DNA of 64,000 bases from JACVRW01 sp963850205. GTDB lineage: Bacteria > Actinomycetota > Thermoleophilia > Solirubrobacterales > Thermoleophilaceae. Of this stretch, positions 48,839 through 56,873 are shown one piece after another. The stretch covers positions 238,005-302,004 of the forward strand of contig CAWKKJ010000012.1 of NCBI GenBank assembly GCA_963850205.1. Direction: 5' to 3'. The notes below the pieces were generated by a model, which saw nothing but the letters and a program-made list of their open reading frames with translations, made no database searches and was not told the DNA's origin. Position 1 is the stretch's first letter. Each line of letters opens with the position of its first letter. A program made the translations under genes and the position numbers.

Positions 48839-50713
48839 ATGCGCGAGGGCGAGTTGCTGTGGGAACCGGCCGCCGAGGCGGCCGCGGCATCGCAGATGGC
48901 CCGCTTCATGGAGGCGCGCGGGTTCTCGGACTACGCCGAGCTGCACCGCTGGTCGGTGGAGGACCTCGCGGGCTTCTGGGGCGCGATCTGGGACTGGTTC
49001 GAGCTCGGCGAGCGGCCGGAGACCGTGTTGGGCCGCAGCGAGATGCCCGGAGCGGAGTGGTTTCCGGGCGCCGAGGTGAGCTACACCGAGCAGGTGTTCA
49101 GCCGAGCGCGCCCGGGAGCCGCGGCGATCGTCTACGGGTCCGAATCCCAGGCCCCGGCGGAGCTCTCCTGGGACGAGCTGGCCGACCGGGTCGCGCGCTG
49201 CGCGGCGGGGCTGCGCCGGCTCGGCGTGGAGCGCGGAGACCGGGTGGCGGCCTACGTGTCGAACACTCCGGAGGCCGTGATCGCGTTCCTGGCCACCGCG
49301 AACATCGGCGCCGTATGGTCGAGCTGCGCGCCGGAGTTCGGCACCCCGACGGTGGTCGACCGCTTCAAGCAGATCGAGCCCAAGGTCCTGATCGCCACGG
49401 AGGGCTACCGCTACGGCGGCCGCGACTTCGATCGCCGCGAGCGGGTGGCCCAGATCGTCGACGCGATCCCCTCGATCGAGCACACGGTGCTGATCCCGAC
49501 CGACTGGGACGACCTGCTCTCGGAGGGGTCCGATCTTGCCTTCGAGCACCTGCCCTTCGACCACCCGCTCTGGGTGCTCTACTCGTCCGGCACCACCGGC
49601 CTGCCCAAGGCGATCGTGCAGGGCCAGGGCGGCATCCTGCTCGAGCACCTCAAGAAGGCCAACCTCCACTCGAACCTTTCGCCGGACGATCGCTTCTTCT
49701 GGTTTACGACCACCGGCTGGATGATGTGGAACTTCCTGGTGGGCGGCCTGCTCGCCGGCTCGGCGATCGTGCTCTACGACGGCCGTCCCGACCCCGAGGC
49801 GCTGTGGGGCCTCGCGGAGCAGACCGGGGTGACCTGCTTCGGCGCGAGCGCGGGCTTCATCGGCGCGTGCAGCAAGGCCGAGTACGAGCCGCCGGCGCTG
49901 CCCGCGCTGCGGAGCATCGGCTCAACCGGGTCGCCGCTGGGTGTGGACGGCTTCGAGTGGGTCTACCGCCACTTCCCCGACGCCTGGCTGTTCTCCACCA
50001 GCGGCGGGACCGATCTCTGCACCGCCTTCGTGGGCGCCTGTCCGCTGCTGCCGGTGTACGCGGGCGAGCTGCAGGCCCGGGCTCTGGGAGCGGCGGTGGA
50101 GGCATGGGACGAGAACGGACATCCCTTGGTGGGCGAAGTCGGTGAGCTGGTGATCACCCGGCCGATGCCCTCGATGCCGCTGCGCTTCTGGGGCGACCCC
50201 GACGGTGAGCGCTACCGGGAGAGCTACTTCGATACCTACCCCGGCGTATGGCGCCACGGCGACTGGATCAAGATCACCGAGCGCGGCACCGCCGTCATCT
50301 ACGGGCGCTCCGATTCGACCATCAACCGCGGCGGCGTGCGCATGGGCACGAGCGAGATCTACAGCGCGGTGGAGGGCGATCCCGACGTCGCCGACAGCCT
50401 CGTCATCGACGTCGAGGAGAAAATGCTGCTGTTCGTGGTTCCGCGCGAGGGCGCCGAGCTGGACGAGGAGCTCGTCGCGCGGATCAAGGCGGAGATCCGC
50501 GAGAACTGCTCGCCGCGGCACGTGCCGGACGAGATCGAGGCCATCGCGGAGGTGCCCCGCACGCTCTCCGGCAAGAAGCTGGAGGTGCCCGTGAAGAAGA
50601 TCTTCCAGGGCGCCGATCCCGACTCCGCCGCCAGCCGCGACTCCCTGGCCAACCCCGAGGCGCTCGACTGGTTCGTGGAGCGCGCCGGGGATCTCAGCGT
50701 TCGTCCCGGCTGA
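48839..50713 (+). CDS. aacS: Acetoacetyl-CoA synthetase
   Basis: 624-residue acyl-adenylate-forming enzyme activating acetoacetate with ATP and CoA. The N-terminal DUF3448-type segment FWGAIWDWFEL precedes the AMP-binding core with YSSGTTGLPKAIVQGQGG (A3), FFWFTTTGWMMWNFLVGG (A5-like) and the acceptor-site SGGTDLCTAF. Late motifs HGDWIKITERG and GRSDSTINRGGVRMG (A8) precede the catalytic lysine segment LSGKKLEVPVK (A10). The TTTGWMMWN block separates AacS from acetyl-CoA synthetase. Uses acetoacetate such as that produced by the HMG-CoA lyase. Confidence 0.9.
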   Translation: MREGELLWEPAAEAAAASQMARFMEARGFSDYAELHRWSVEDLAGFWGAIWDWFELGERPETVLGRSEMPGAEWFPGAEVSYTEQVFSRARPGAAAIVYGSESQAPAELSWDELADRVARCAAGLRRLGVERGDRVAAYVSNTPEAVIAFLATANIGAVWSSCAPEFGTPTVVDRFKQIEPKVLIATEGYRYGGRDFDRRERVAQIVDAIPSIEHTVLIPTDWDDLLSEGSDLAFEHLPFDHPLWVLYSSGTTGLPKAIVQGQGGILLEHLKKANLHSNLSPDDRFFWFTTTGWMMWNFLVGGLLAGSAIVLYDGRPDPEALWGLAEQTGVTCFGASAGFIGACSKAEYEPPALPALRSIGSTGSPLGVDGFEWVYRHFPDAWLFSTSGGTDLCTAFVGACPLLPVYAGELQARALGAAVEAWDENGHPLVGEVGELVITRPMPSMPLRFWGDPDGERYRESYFDTYPGVWRHGDWIKITERGTAVIYGRSDSTINRGGVRMGTSEIYSAVEGDPDVADSLVIDVEEKMLLFVVPREGAELDEELVARIKAEIRENCSPRHVPDEIEAIAEVPRTLSGKKLEVPVKKIFQGADPDSAASRDSLANPEALDWFVERAGDLSVRPG

Positions 50714-51848
50714 GCCGGGTGACCTCGGGCCCGAGCTCGGCGTCGACCCGCCGGATCAGCTCGGCGCAGAACGACTCGGCTCGTGCCAGCGCCTCCGCGT
50801 CGAGCCGGTTCGGCGCCCGGCCAAGCTCGTCGCGGCAGGTGATCGTGACCGCCGGGAAGCCCGCCGAGCGGGCTGCGTAGCCGTCGCTGGCGGCCCGGTT
50901 GACGAGCGGCCGCGCGGCCTCGCTCTTCCACTCCTCGTCCTCGGCGATCTCGGCGCACAGGCCGGTGAGCTGCCGGTGCGAGCGGAAGCTGAGGATCGCC
51001 CCCTCGCGATGCGTGTAGCGCACCGCGCCCGCGCCGACCGCGTCGAGACCGACGACCACCACGCGCTCGCGGTCCAACCCGCCGCGGTGGAGCTTGAGGA
51101 AGGCGCGGCAGCCCTGGGCCAGCGCCTGCTGGGAGCCGCTGAGCAGCAGGTGGAGCTCGAAGTGCTCGAGCCGGCCGCCGAAGCGCCGGGCCAGCCTCAG
51201 CGCAAGGGCCACTCCCGACGCGTTGTCGTTCGGGCCGGCGGCCGCCGGGGCGAGCGCCACGTCGAGCAGCAAAGGCACCGCGATGACCAGCGCCACGGTG
51301 GGGACGAACTGGACCGCCGTGAGCGCCGTGCCCTCGAGTCCCGCCAACCGCAGCAGGCAGCAGACCAGCACCGCGGCGAGGGCCCAGAAGAACACCTGCA
51401 GCGGCCCCACCCGGCGCTGCCGGCGCTCGCCGGCGAGCAGGCCGGCTCGGCCCACGTCGTAGTGGGCGGCGACGAGCAGCACCCCCGGCGCCTCACGCTT
51501 GCCCCACGAGATCACGTTCTGCGACGAGCGCCGGCCGAGCAGCCGCCGGGTGGTGGGCACCAGCCCCGCGCCGTCGAGCAGCGTCAGGAGCGTGGCGGCG
51601 AGCACCAGCGCCGCGCCGGGCGCGGGCGCCCGCACCGACAGGACGCTACCGCCGATGGCCGCGAGCGCGTGCAGGGCGTAGGCCACGGGCCAGTTGGGCC
51701 ACACGACGAAGGGCTCGAGCAGCGCCTCCCGGCCCTCGGCCCCCAGCCGCTCCACCAGCCGGCGGGCGGCCCGGCGCTCGGCGTCGCTGCCGGGGAGGCG
51801 ACCGTACAGATCCTCGGCGAAGGCCTCGGCCTCCGAGGCCGCGGCCAC
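50694..51848 (-). CDS. M28-like protein with degenerate catalytic site
   Basis: About 384 residues, same layout as the M28 peptidase at 39.4 kb, with hydrophobic helices inserted after the first 70 residues. The first metal His-Asp (AHYDVG), the bridging Asp (GPNDNASG) and a later Asp (GLDAVGAG) remain. The Glu-Glu pair is replaced by SGSQQALA and the final His region (RYHLPTD in the paralogue) reads TCRDELGR. It is therefore probably catalytically inactive, or uses another chemistry. GTG at 51848 chosen because the frame further up runs into the tRNA. The 3' end overlaps aacS by 20 bp. Confidence 0.7.
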   Translation of the reverse strand: MAAASEAEAFAEDLYGRLPGSDAERRAARRLVERLGAEGREALLEPFVVWPNWPVAYALHALAAIGGSVLSVRAPAPGAALVLAATLLTLLDGAGLVPTTRRLLGRRSSQNVISWGKREAPGVLLVAAHYDVGRAGLLAGERRQRRVGPLQVFFWALAAVLVCCLLRLAGLEGTALTAVQFVPTVALVIAVPLLLDVALAPAAAGPNDNASGVALALRLARRFGGRLEHFELHLLLSGSQQALAQGCRAFLKLHRGGLDRERVVVVGLDAVGAGAVRYTHREGAILSFRSHRQLTGLCAEIAEDEEWKSEAARPLVNRAASDGYAARSAGFPAVTITCRDELGRAPNRLDAEALARAESFCAELIRRVDAELGPEVTRLSRDER

Positions 51849-51875
51849 GCCGTCCCGCTCCTCCCGTCTCACGAG

Positions 51876-51961
51876 TGCCCGGGGTGGGACTCGAACCCAC
51901 ACGCCCCTTGCGAGGCAATCGATTTTGAGTCGATGGCGTCTGCCAATTCCGCCACCCGGGC
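51876..51961 (-). tRNA. tRNA-Leu (anticodon CAA)
   Basis: Class II tRNA of 86 nt. Acceptor GCCCGGG pairs with CCCGGGC plus discriminator A, the anticodon arm is ATCGA-CTCAAAA-TCGAT, a long variable arm is present, and the T-arm contains GGTTCGAGTCC. CCA is not encoded. Confidence 0.95.
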
Positions 51962-51993
51962 AGCCGGCTCAATCGTAGGGCGCGACCGCGCCG

Positions 51994-52488
51994 CTACGCC
52001 GTCTGCAACTGCCCGCCGCCGCCGCGCCGGTGGCGCTCGGCATCTTCGCCGGTCAGCTCGACCTCGACGTTCCATTGCTGCTGGAAGCCGCGCAGGGCCG
52101 AGACGACGAGCAGCAGCGAGACGGGGATCAGCACGATGGTGAGAAGGCCGAGCAGAGCCGGTTCGATCGCCGGATCGACAAACCCGTCCTTGTCCCGCTC
52201 GAACCAGGCCGGCGCCGCCACCGCCGCGAACACGGCAAGAAGCACCGCCAGCGCGGCGGCCACCGGCAGCAGCCCGCGGCTCCAGCGCCAGATGAAGTAG
52301 GCCATGACCACGTACAGGATCACGAAGCCGAACGAGACCACCTGGGCGCCCTGCAGCACCGACCAGCCGCCCAGCGTCACGATCAGGATCAGCGCGGCGC
52401 TCACCAGCAGCAGGAACACGACCACCGCCCTGGTCGCCCTGGACTCGGCCTTGTCCCGGTTGGGGTGCAGCAGGACCGTGTCGGCCAT
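51994..52488 (-). CDS. Four-helix membrane protein, uncharacterised
   Basis: 164 residues. A short basic N-terminus is followed by four hydrophobic helices (about 21-42, 48-67, 73-93 and 111-133) and a polar C-terminal tail rich in Glu/Arg and Gly. No family recognised. The ATG at 52488 follows TATTGT by 7 bases. Sits between two tRNA-Leu genes. Confidence 0.7.
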   Translation of the reverse strand: MADTVLLHPNRDKAESRATRAVVVFLLLVSAALILIVTLGGWSVLQGAQVVSFGFVILYVVMAYFIWRWSRGLLPVAAALAVLLAVFAAVAAPAWFERDKDGFVDPAIEPALLGLLTIVLIPVSLLLVVSALRGFQQQWNVEVELTGEDAERHRRGGGGQLQTA

Positions 52489-52495
52489 CGCGGTG

Positions 52496-52501
52496 ACAAT
52501 A
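52496..52501 (-). promoter_or_regulatory. -10 box (TATTGT) of the four-helix membrane protein gene
   Basis: TATTGT on the minus strand ends 7 bases before the ATG at 52488. Confidence 0.45.
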
Positions 52502-52531
52502 CCCTGTGAGGACCGGCCCAGGGGCCGGCGA

Positions 52532-52615
52532 GCGGGCGTGCTGGAACTGGTCTACAGGCCGGGTTTAGGTCCCGGTGCTCGAAAGAGCTTGGGGGTTCGA
52601 ATCCCTCCGCCCGCA
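52532..52615 (+). tRNA. tRNA-Leu (anticodon TAG)
   Basis: Class II tRNA of 84 nt. Acceptor GCGGGCG/CGCCCGC plus discriminator A, anticodon arm CCGGG-TTTAGGT-CCCGG, variable arm TGCTCGAAAGAGCTT, T-loop GTTCGAATC. CCA not encoded. Confidence 0.95.
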
Positions 52616-52642
52616 TCGGCGACGCTACGGGCTGGGAGAAGG

Positions 52643-52716
52643 CGGGGCAGCCAGGACTCGAACCTGGAATCGCCGGTTTTGGAGACCGGAGCCTTATCCA
52701 CTTTGGCCACTGCCCC
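52643..52716 (-). tRNA. tRNA-Trp (anticodon CCA)
   Basis: 74 nt. Acceptor GGGGCAG/CTGCCCC plus discriminator G, anticodon arm CCGGT-CTCCAAA-ACCGG, T-loop GTTCGAGTC. CCA not encoded. Confidence 0.95.
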
Positions 52717-52834
52717 GAGGGACGGGAATCTTAGAGCGGGCCGGTCGCTCGCTACGAGTATCCCCGCTACTTCTTCTTGGATCCGATGGACGGGGCGCCC
52801 GGACCGGACGCAGGTAGGGTCTGCGCCTGACCGA

Positions 52835-53074
52835 GTGACCCTCGTCCCCTACATCCTCTTCTTCATCGGCGGTCTTGCCTTCGGCTACGCCGCCCAAGGC
52901 CGCCTTCGCTGGCTCGCACTGCTCTTCCCGCTCGGCCTCGCCCTGCTGACCGTCCTGAGCGAGGATGTCGGCGCCGTGTTCTTGGTGCGTCTCGCGATCG
53001 CCCTCCTCCTCACCGTGGGCGGTGTGCTGCTCGGCATGCTCCTCGACCGGCGCGGGCACCCCGGCTACGCCTGA
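52835..53074 (+). CDS. Small two- to three-helix membrane protein
   Basis: 79 residues, GTG start. Hydrophobic helices at about 4-20, 26-42 and 50-69 and a short charged end (DRRGHPGYA). A TAGGGT box lies 14 bases upstream, a little further than elsewhere in the window. No family recognised. Precedes the phosphotriesterase-like gene by 18 bp and may be co-transcribed. Confidence 0.6.
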   Translation: MTLVPYILFFIGGLAFGYAAQGRLRWLALLFPLGLALLTVLSEDVGAVFLVRLAIALLLTVGGVLLGMLLDRRGHPGYA

Positions 53075-53092
53075 CCCCGGGAAACGAACCGC

Positions 53093-54046
53093 ATGCCGAC
53101 CGTCGAGACCGTGAACGGGACCATGGACGTCGAGGATCTCGGCCGGACGCTCATCCACGAGCACTTCCGGACGACCGACGAGGGGGCCCGCGCCCAGTTC
53201 CCGCACCTCTACGACGAGGCGGCGGAGTGGGAGGCCGCGATCGCCGACGCCAACGCCGTCCGGTCCCACGGCATCGCCACCGTGGTCGAGCCCAGCGCGC
53301 TGTTTCTCAACCGCGACGCCGCCTTCAGCAAGCGCGTGGCCGACGAGAGCGGCCTCAACGTCGTCCTGGCCACCGGCATCTACACCTACGACCACCTGCC
53401 GCAGGTATTCCTCAACCGCAGCGAGGACCAGCTGGCCGAGGTCTTCGTCCACGAGATCGAACACGGCATCCAGGGCACACCGGTCAAGCCCGCCCTCATC
53501 AAATGCGCCGCCGACGAGCCCGGGATCACGCCCAACATCGAGAAGGTCCACCGCGCGGCCGCCAGGGCTTCGGTGCAAACCGGCCTGCCGATCATGGCCC
53601 ATTCCCGGCCGGCGAGCGGGACCGGCCCCGAGCAGATGCGGATCTTCAGCGAGGAGGGGGTGGAGCCGGGCAGGGTCCAGGTCGCCCACACCGGCGACAC
53701 CGACGACCTCGACTACATCGAGCGTCTGCTCGACACGGGGTGCTGGATCGGCATGGACCGCTACGGGCTCGACATCTTCCTGCCCACCGAGGCCCGCAAC
53801 GCCACCGTGCTGGCGCTGCTCGAGCGCGGCTACGCCGACCGCATGTTCCTCGCCCAGGACTACTGCTCCACGATCGACTGGTTCCCGCGCGAGGTCCAGG
53901 AGTACCTGAAGGCGCAGGAGGTCCCGAAATGGTCGATGACCTTCCTCTTCGAGGAGGTGATCCCCGAGCTGGAGCAACGCGGGATGACTAGGGAGCAGCT
54001 CGACCAGATGATGGTCGACAACCCGAAGCGATGGCTAGGATCCTGA
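53093..54046 (+). CDS. Phosphotriesterase-family (PLL-like) metallohydrolase
   Basis: 317-residue amidohydrolase-superfamily TIM barrel. The binuclear metal ligands are all present: His22-x-His24 in HEH, bridging Lys137 in LIKCAAD, His170 in MAHSRP, His199 in AHTGD and Asp256 in AQDY. Related enzymes hydrolyse lactones (including acyl-homoserine lactones) or organophosphates, and a lactonase role is more likely natively. The ending MMVDNPKRWL is the family signature. Confidence 0.9.
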   Translation: MPTVETVNGTMDVEDLGRTLIHEHFRTTDEGARAQFPHLYDEAAEWEAAIADANAVRSHGIATVVEPSALFLNRDAAFSKRVADESGLNVVLATGIYTYDHLPQVFLNRSEDQLAEVFVHEIEHGIQGTPVKPALIKCAADEPGITPNIEKVHRAAARASVQTGLPIMAHSRPASGTGPEQMRIFSEEGVEPGRVQVAHTGDTDDLDYIERLLDTGCWIGMDRYGLDIFLPTEARNATVLALLERGYADRMFLAQDYCSTIDWFPREVQEYLKAQEVPKWSMTFLFEEVIPELEQRGMTREQLDQMMVDNPKRWLGS

Positions 54047-54058
54047 TACGCAGGCCAC

Positions 54059-54129
54059 GCGGGCGTGGTGTAACGGCTGCACAAGAGCCTTCCAAGCTCT
54101 TAGTACCGGTTCAAGTCCGGTCGCCCGCT
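54059..54129 (+). tRNA. tRNA-Gly (anticodon TCC)
   Basis: 71 nt. Acceptor GCGGGCG/CGCCCGC plus discriminator T, anticodon arm AGAGC-CTTCCAA-GCTCT, T-loop GTTCAAGTC. CCA not encoded. Confidence 0.95.
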
Positions 54130-54146
54130 TGTTGCGCCCGGCGGCC

Positions 54147-54359
54147 TCAGGGCGTCCGGCGCCGGAGCATCTGCGCGTGCTGGCGCTCCTCGGCCGCGTG
54201 TCGCGCCTGAGCGCGCTCGCGCTCGTAGGTCTCCCGGCGCTGCTTGCCGGCCTTGCGCGCGCTGTCGTTGCGGGCGGCCACGCTCGCTCGTGCTTCCTTC
54301 CACGCGGCGTCACCGCGAGTCGACGGCTGCCAGCTTCCCTGGTCGTCCCGGTCGCTCAC
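54147..54359 (-). CDS. Small Arg/Gln/Glu-rich helical protein
   Basis: 70 residues, no family recognised. After a polar start (SDRDDQGSWQPSTRGD) it is one long charged helix rich in Arg, Glu, Ala and Gln (AGKQRRETYERERAQARHAA). The GTG at 54359 has a GAGG Shine-Dalgarno 8 bases upstream. Could be a nucleoid- or RNA-binding peptide; coding status moderately supported. Confidence 0.45.
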   Translation of the reverse strand: MSDRDDQGSWQPSTRGDAAWKEARASVAARNDSARKAGKQRRETYERERAQARHAAEERQHAQMLRRRTP

Positions 54360-54555
54360 TAGCCCTACCTCACCGCTCCCTGGGGAAGACCACAGGGGGC
54401 GCAGGGAGCGCGACACCCGAGGTGGGACTGCTACCCAAGACTAGCGCCGCCGCTACCGGGTATCGTCCCTGTGGCTTCAGTCCGATGCCGGACGGCACCT
54501 CAGGCTCTCTTCCTCCACCTGGCGCGTCGATCACCGAACGAGGGTCGGGGAGAGG

Positions 54556-55638
54556 GTGAGCGCCGTTTCCATCACAGCGCTGCGCGGACACTGCAGCAAG
54601 CACCGAAGCGGCCTGACGATGACCGCCTCGATCGGCGCCAGCCTGGTGCTCGGCGCTGTCCTGGTGGGCAAGTGGGAGGAGCTGGAAGCCGGCATCACCG
54701 GCGCCGCGCCCGCCGTCGTCCTCCTCGCCGTGGCGCTGCAGGTGCTCGCCCTCGTCTCCCGCAGCGAAGCGTGGCATGTGTGCGTAAAGGCCTCGGGAGG
54801 GACCGTCAGCCGGCGCAAGCTGTACCGGGCCTCGAGCTTCGGCTGCGTCGGCAACCTGCTCAACCATCAGCTGGGCACCGCGGCGCGGATCGCCGCCCTG
54901 CGGCGCACTGCGCCGGAACAGACCCCTCGGGTGCCTTCCCTGATCGCCGCCGAGCTCCCGATTCTGGTCGTCGAGGCGGGCCTCGCGGCCCTGACGTCGT
55001 TCACCCTCGTGGGGCCGCTCGGCCTTCCCTGGTGGGTCCCGCTGCTGTGCGTTGCGGCGGTGGCGGCGGTGAGCATGGCGGTCCGCGGCCTGGCGCTGGC
55101 CAAGGCGCGCTGGCTGGCCCAGGGCCTGGCGGTGATGCGCACGCTCCGGGGACGGGCGCAGCTCGTCGGGTTCGTGCTCATCGCCGTCTTCTCACAGATC
55201 GCGCGCAACTGGCTCATGTTGCATGCGGTGGGAGTCAACGCCTCGGTGTTCGACGCCATCGCCGTCCTGATCGCGGTCGTCTCCCTCGGACAGCTTCCCT
55301 TCGGGCTCAGCGTGGGGGCGGCGGCCAGCGTGTTGATCCTAGGCCCCCAGGGTGTGGCGGCAGCGGCCGCGGCCGGCGTGCTGCTCACGGCCACGGGGAC
55401 CGTCGGCGGGCTCTGCTTTGCCGCCTGGGCCGCGCTCGATCTCATGGTGGAGCGGCGCCGGGCCATCATCGCCCGAGCGCGTGGCCTGGGTGCCTTCTCG
55501 TGGCGCGCGCCCGTCCCCGGGCCATGGCGCGCCCTGGCCGCTCTGCCGGCGGGACGCCGCCGGTCGATCGAAGGGTGCTATTTCGGCGGGCTGACGCATG
55601 TGGAGATCACGCGCGTGCTCGGCGTGGCGGCCGCCTGA
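54556..55638 (+). CDS. Flippase-like (LPG synthase TM) membrane protein with sigma-region-4-like tail
   Basis: 360 residues. About seven to eight hydrophobic helices between residues 22 and 300 with SRSEAWHVCVKASGG and NLLNHQLGTAARIAAL resemble the AglD/MprF-type lysylphosphatidylglycerol-synthase transmembrane region. The final 30 residues (LPAGRRRSIEGCYFGGLTHVEITRVLGV) closely resemble the start of region 4 of an ECF sigma factor (LP..R..IE..YFGGLT..EIA..LGV) but stop before the second helix of the HTH is complete. GTG start with GGGGAGAGG upstream. Confidence 0.7.
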   Translation: MSAVSITALRGHCSKHRSGLTMTASIGASLVLGAVLVGKWEELEAGITGAAPAVVLLAVALQVLALVSRSEAWHVCVKASGGTVSRRKLYRASSFGCVGNLLNHQLGTAARIAALRRTAPEQTPRVPSLIAAELPILVVEAGLAALTSFTLVGPLGLPWWVPLLCVAAVAAVSMAVRGLALAKARWLAQGLAVMRTLRGRAQLVGFVLIAVFSQIARNWLMLHAVGVNASVFDAIAVLIAVVSLGQLPFGLSVGAAASVLILGPQGVAAAAAAGVLLTATGTVGGLCFAAWAALDLMVERRRAIIARARGLGAFSWRAPVPGPWRALAALPAGRRRSIEGCYFGGLTHVEITRVLGVAAA

Positions 55639-55642
55639 GCGA

Positions 55643-56419
55643 TCAGGTCAGGTCGGCCACCACGGCGAAATGATCTGAGGCCCACACGCCGTCGACCGGT
55701 TTGTCGGCGGCGACCGACACGGCGCGAACCCGCCGCGGGCCTGCCACGGCCCCGACCAGGATGTAGTCGATTCGCGCCGACACGTCGAAGGCCGCGGCCA
55801 CGTGCGGGTTCACGGGGTCCCAGGTCCAGCCCGGGTCGCCGTCGGGCGCGAAGCGCCAGACGTCCACCAGGCCGAAGCCGGGCACCGCGGGTGCGGTCCT
55901 GAGCCCCTCGAGCAGGCGGACCTCGTCGGATTCGGGCTCGGCGTTGAGATCGCCGCACACCACGGCGGGGAGATCGCCGGGGGTGCCGGCCACGAACTCG
56001 GCCAGGGCGGCCACCTGGCGGCAGCGCTCCGCGGAGCCGGTGGGAAGCGAATGCAGCTGGGTCGAGAACTCGGGCAGACGCCCGTCGGGATGGTCGATGA
56101 TCGCTCCGGCCGCGCAGCGGGGACCGTCGGGCAGCCCCTCCGAGGGCAGATCCGCTCGGTGTTCCTCGGCGATGGGCCAGCGGCTGAGGACGGCGTTTCC
56201 CACCTCCGGATCATCGCCGGGCCGAACGGCGACCCAGGTCCAGTGCATCTCCAGGGCGGTCGCGAGCCGCGCTGCCAGGTTGCCCTCGGCCGGGGAGTTC
56301 CAGACCTCCTGCAGCGCGCACACGTCGGGCGCCAGCCGCCGGAGCGTGACCTCGATGGCGTTCACCCGCGCGGCTCGCGGCTCGGATCGCCACCACACGT
56401 TCCAGGTGACCAGGCGCAC
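55643..56419 (-). CDS. Endonuclease/exonuclease/phosphatase-family hydrolase
   Basis: 258 residues. EEP fold with Asn in TWNVWW, metal-binding Glu in ALQEVWN, GDLNAEPESDEV, and the terminal SDHFAVVADL, all catalytic signatures intact. Cytoplasmic (no signal peptide). Substrate (phosphodiester, nucleic acid or sphingolipid-like) not determinable. The GTG at 56419 follows TACCGT by 7 bases. Confidence 0.85.
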   Translation of the reverse strand: MRLVTWNVWWRSEPRAARVNAIEVTLRRLAPDVCALQEVWNSPAEGNLAARLATALEMHWTWVAVRPGDDPEVGNAVLSRWPIAEEHRADLPSEGLPDGPRCAAGAIIDHPDGRLPEFSTQLHSLPTGSAERCRQVAALAEFVAGTPGDLPAVVCGDLNAEPESDEVRLLEGLRTAPAVPGFGLVDVWRFAPDGDPGWTWDPVNPHVAAAFDVSARIDYILVGAVAGPRRVRAVSVAADKPVDGVWASDHFAVVADLT

Positions 56420-56426
56420 GGATGCG

Positions 56427-56432
56427 ACGGTA
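56427..56432 (-). promoter_or_regulatory. -10 box (TACCGT) of the EEP hydrolase gene
   Basis: TACCGT on the minus strand ends 7 bases before the GTG at 56419. Confidence 0.4.
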
Positions 56433-56463
56433 GTGCGTGAGGGCGCGTGCGTGAGGGGCGCGC

Positions 56464-56706
56464 CTACCCCCGCTCGCCCTCCACGCTCCTGACATCGACG
56501 AGTTGACCAAGCCAGCCCTCGAGGCAGTGAGCGTGCGCGGCCGGCGCGGCCACCCCGATCTCCAGCCGGCCGCCGTAGTGCCGGTCGCCGGCAGCGAACT
56601 CGACGCTCGTGACCCGGCAGCGCCGCCGCCTCAGCACCACGAGCACGCGAATGACCGCGTCAGGCGATCCGTTCAACTCCAGCGACAGCCTCTTAGTGGT
56701 GATCAC
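56464..56706 (-). CDS. Stand-alone ACT-domain-like protein
   Basis: 80 residues. The strand-helix-strand pattern RLSLELNGSPDAVIRVLVVLRRRRCRVTSVEFAAGD and a second half ending LVDVRSVE fits a single ACT domain, as in the short acetolactate synthase small subunits (IlvM/IlvN) or amino-acid sensors. GTG start with GGAGGAGG Shine-Dalgarno. No ilv gene is adjacent; the nearest candidate partner is the ThDP enzyme at 4.6-6.2 kb. Regulatory role inferred. Confidence 0.6.
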   Translation of the reverse strand: MITTKRLSLELNGSPDAVIRVLVVLRRRRCRVTSVEFAAGDRHYGGRLEIGVAAPAAHAHCLEGWLGQLVDVRSVEGERG

Positions 56707-56873
56707 GGTGGCGGCTCCTCCTCCCGGTCCCGGATCCGGAAGGGCGCCGCCATCCCGGTCCGAGGACCGTCAGGCCTGCGACGCGTCTCGGGCGCGCAGG
56801 CTAGATGGCGATGATGATGGCGGTCGCCGGGTGGCTCAGATGCTGGGGTGGCGACGCCATCGAGTGCGGGAGG

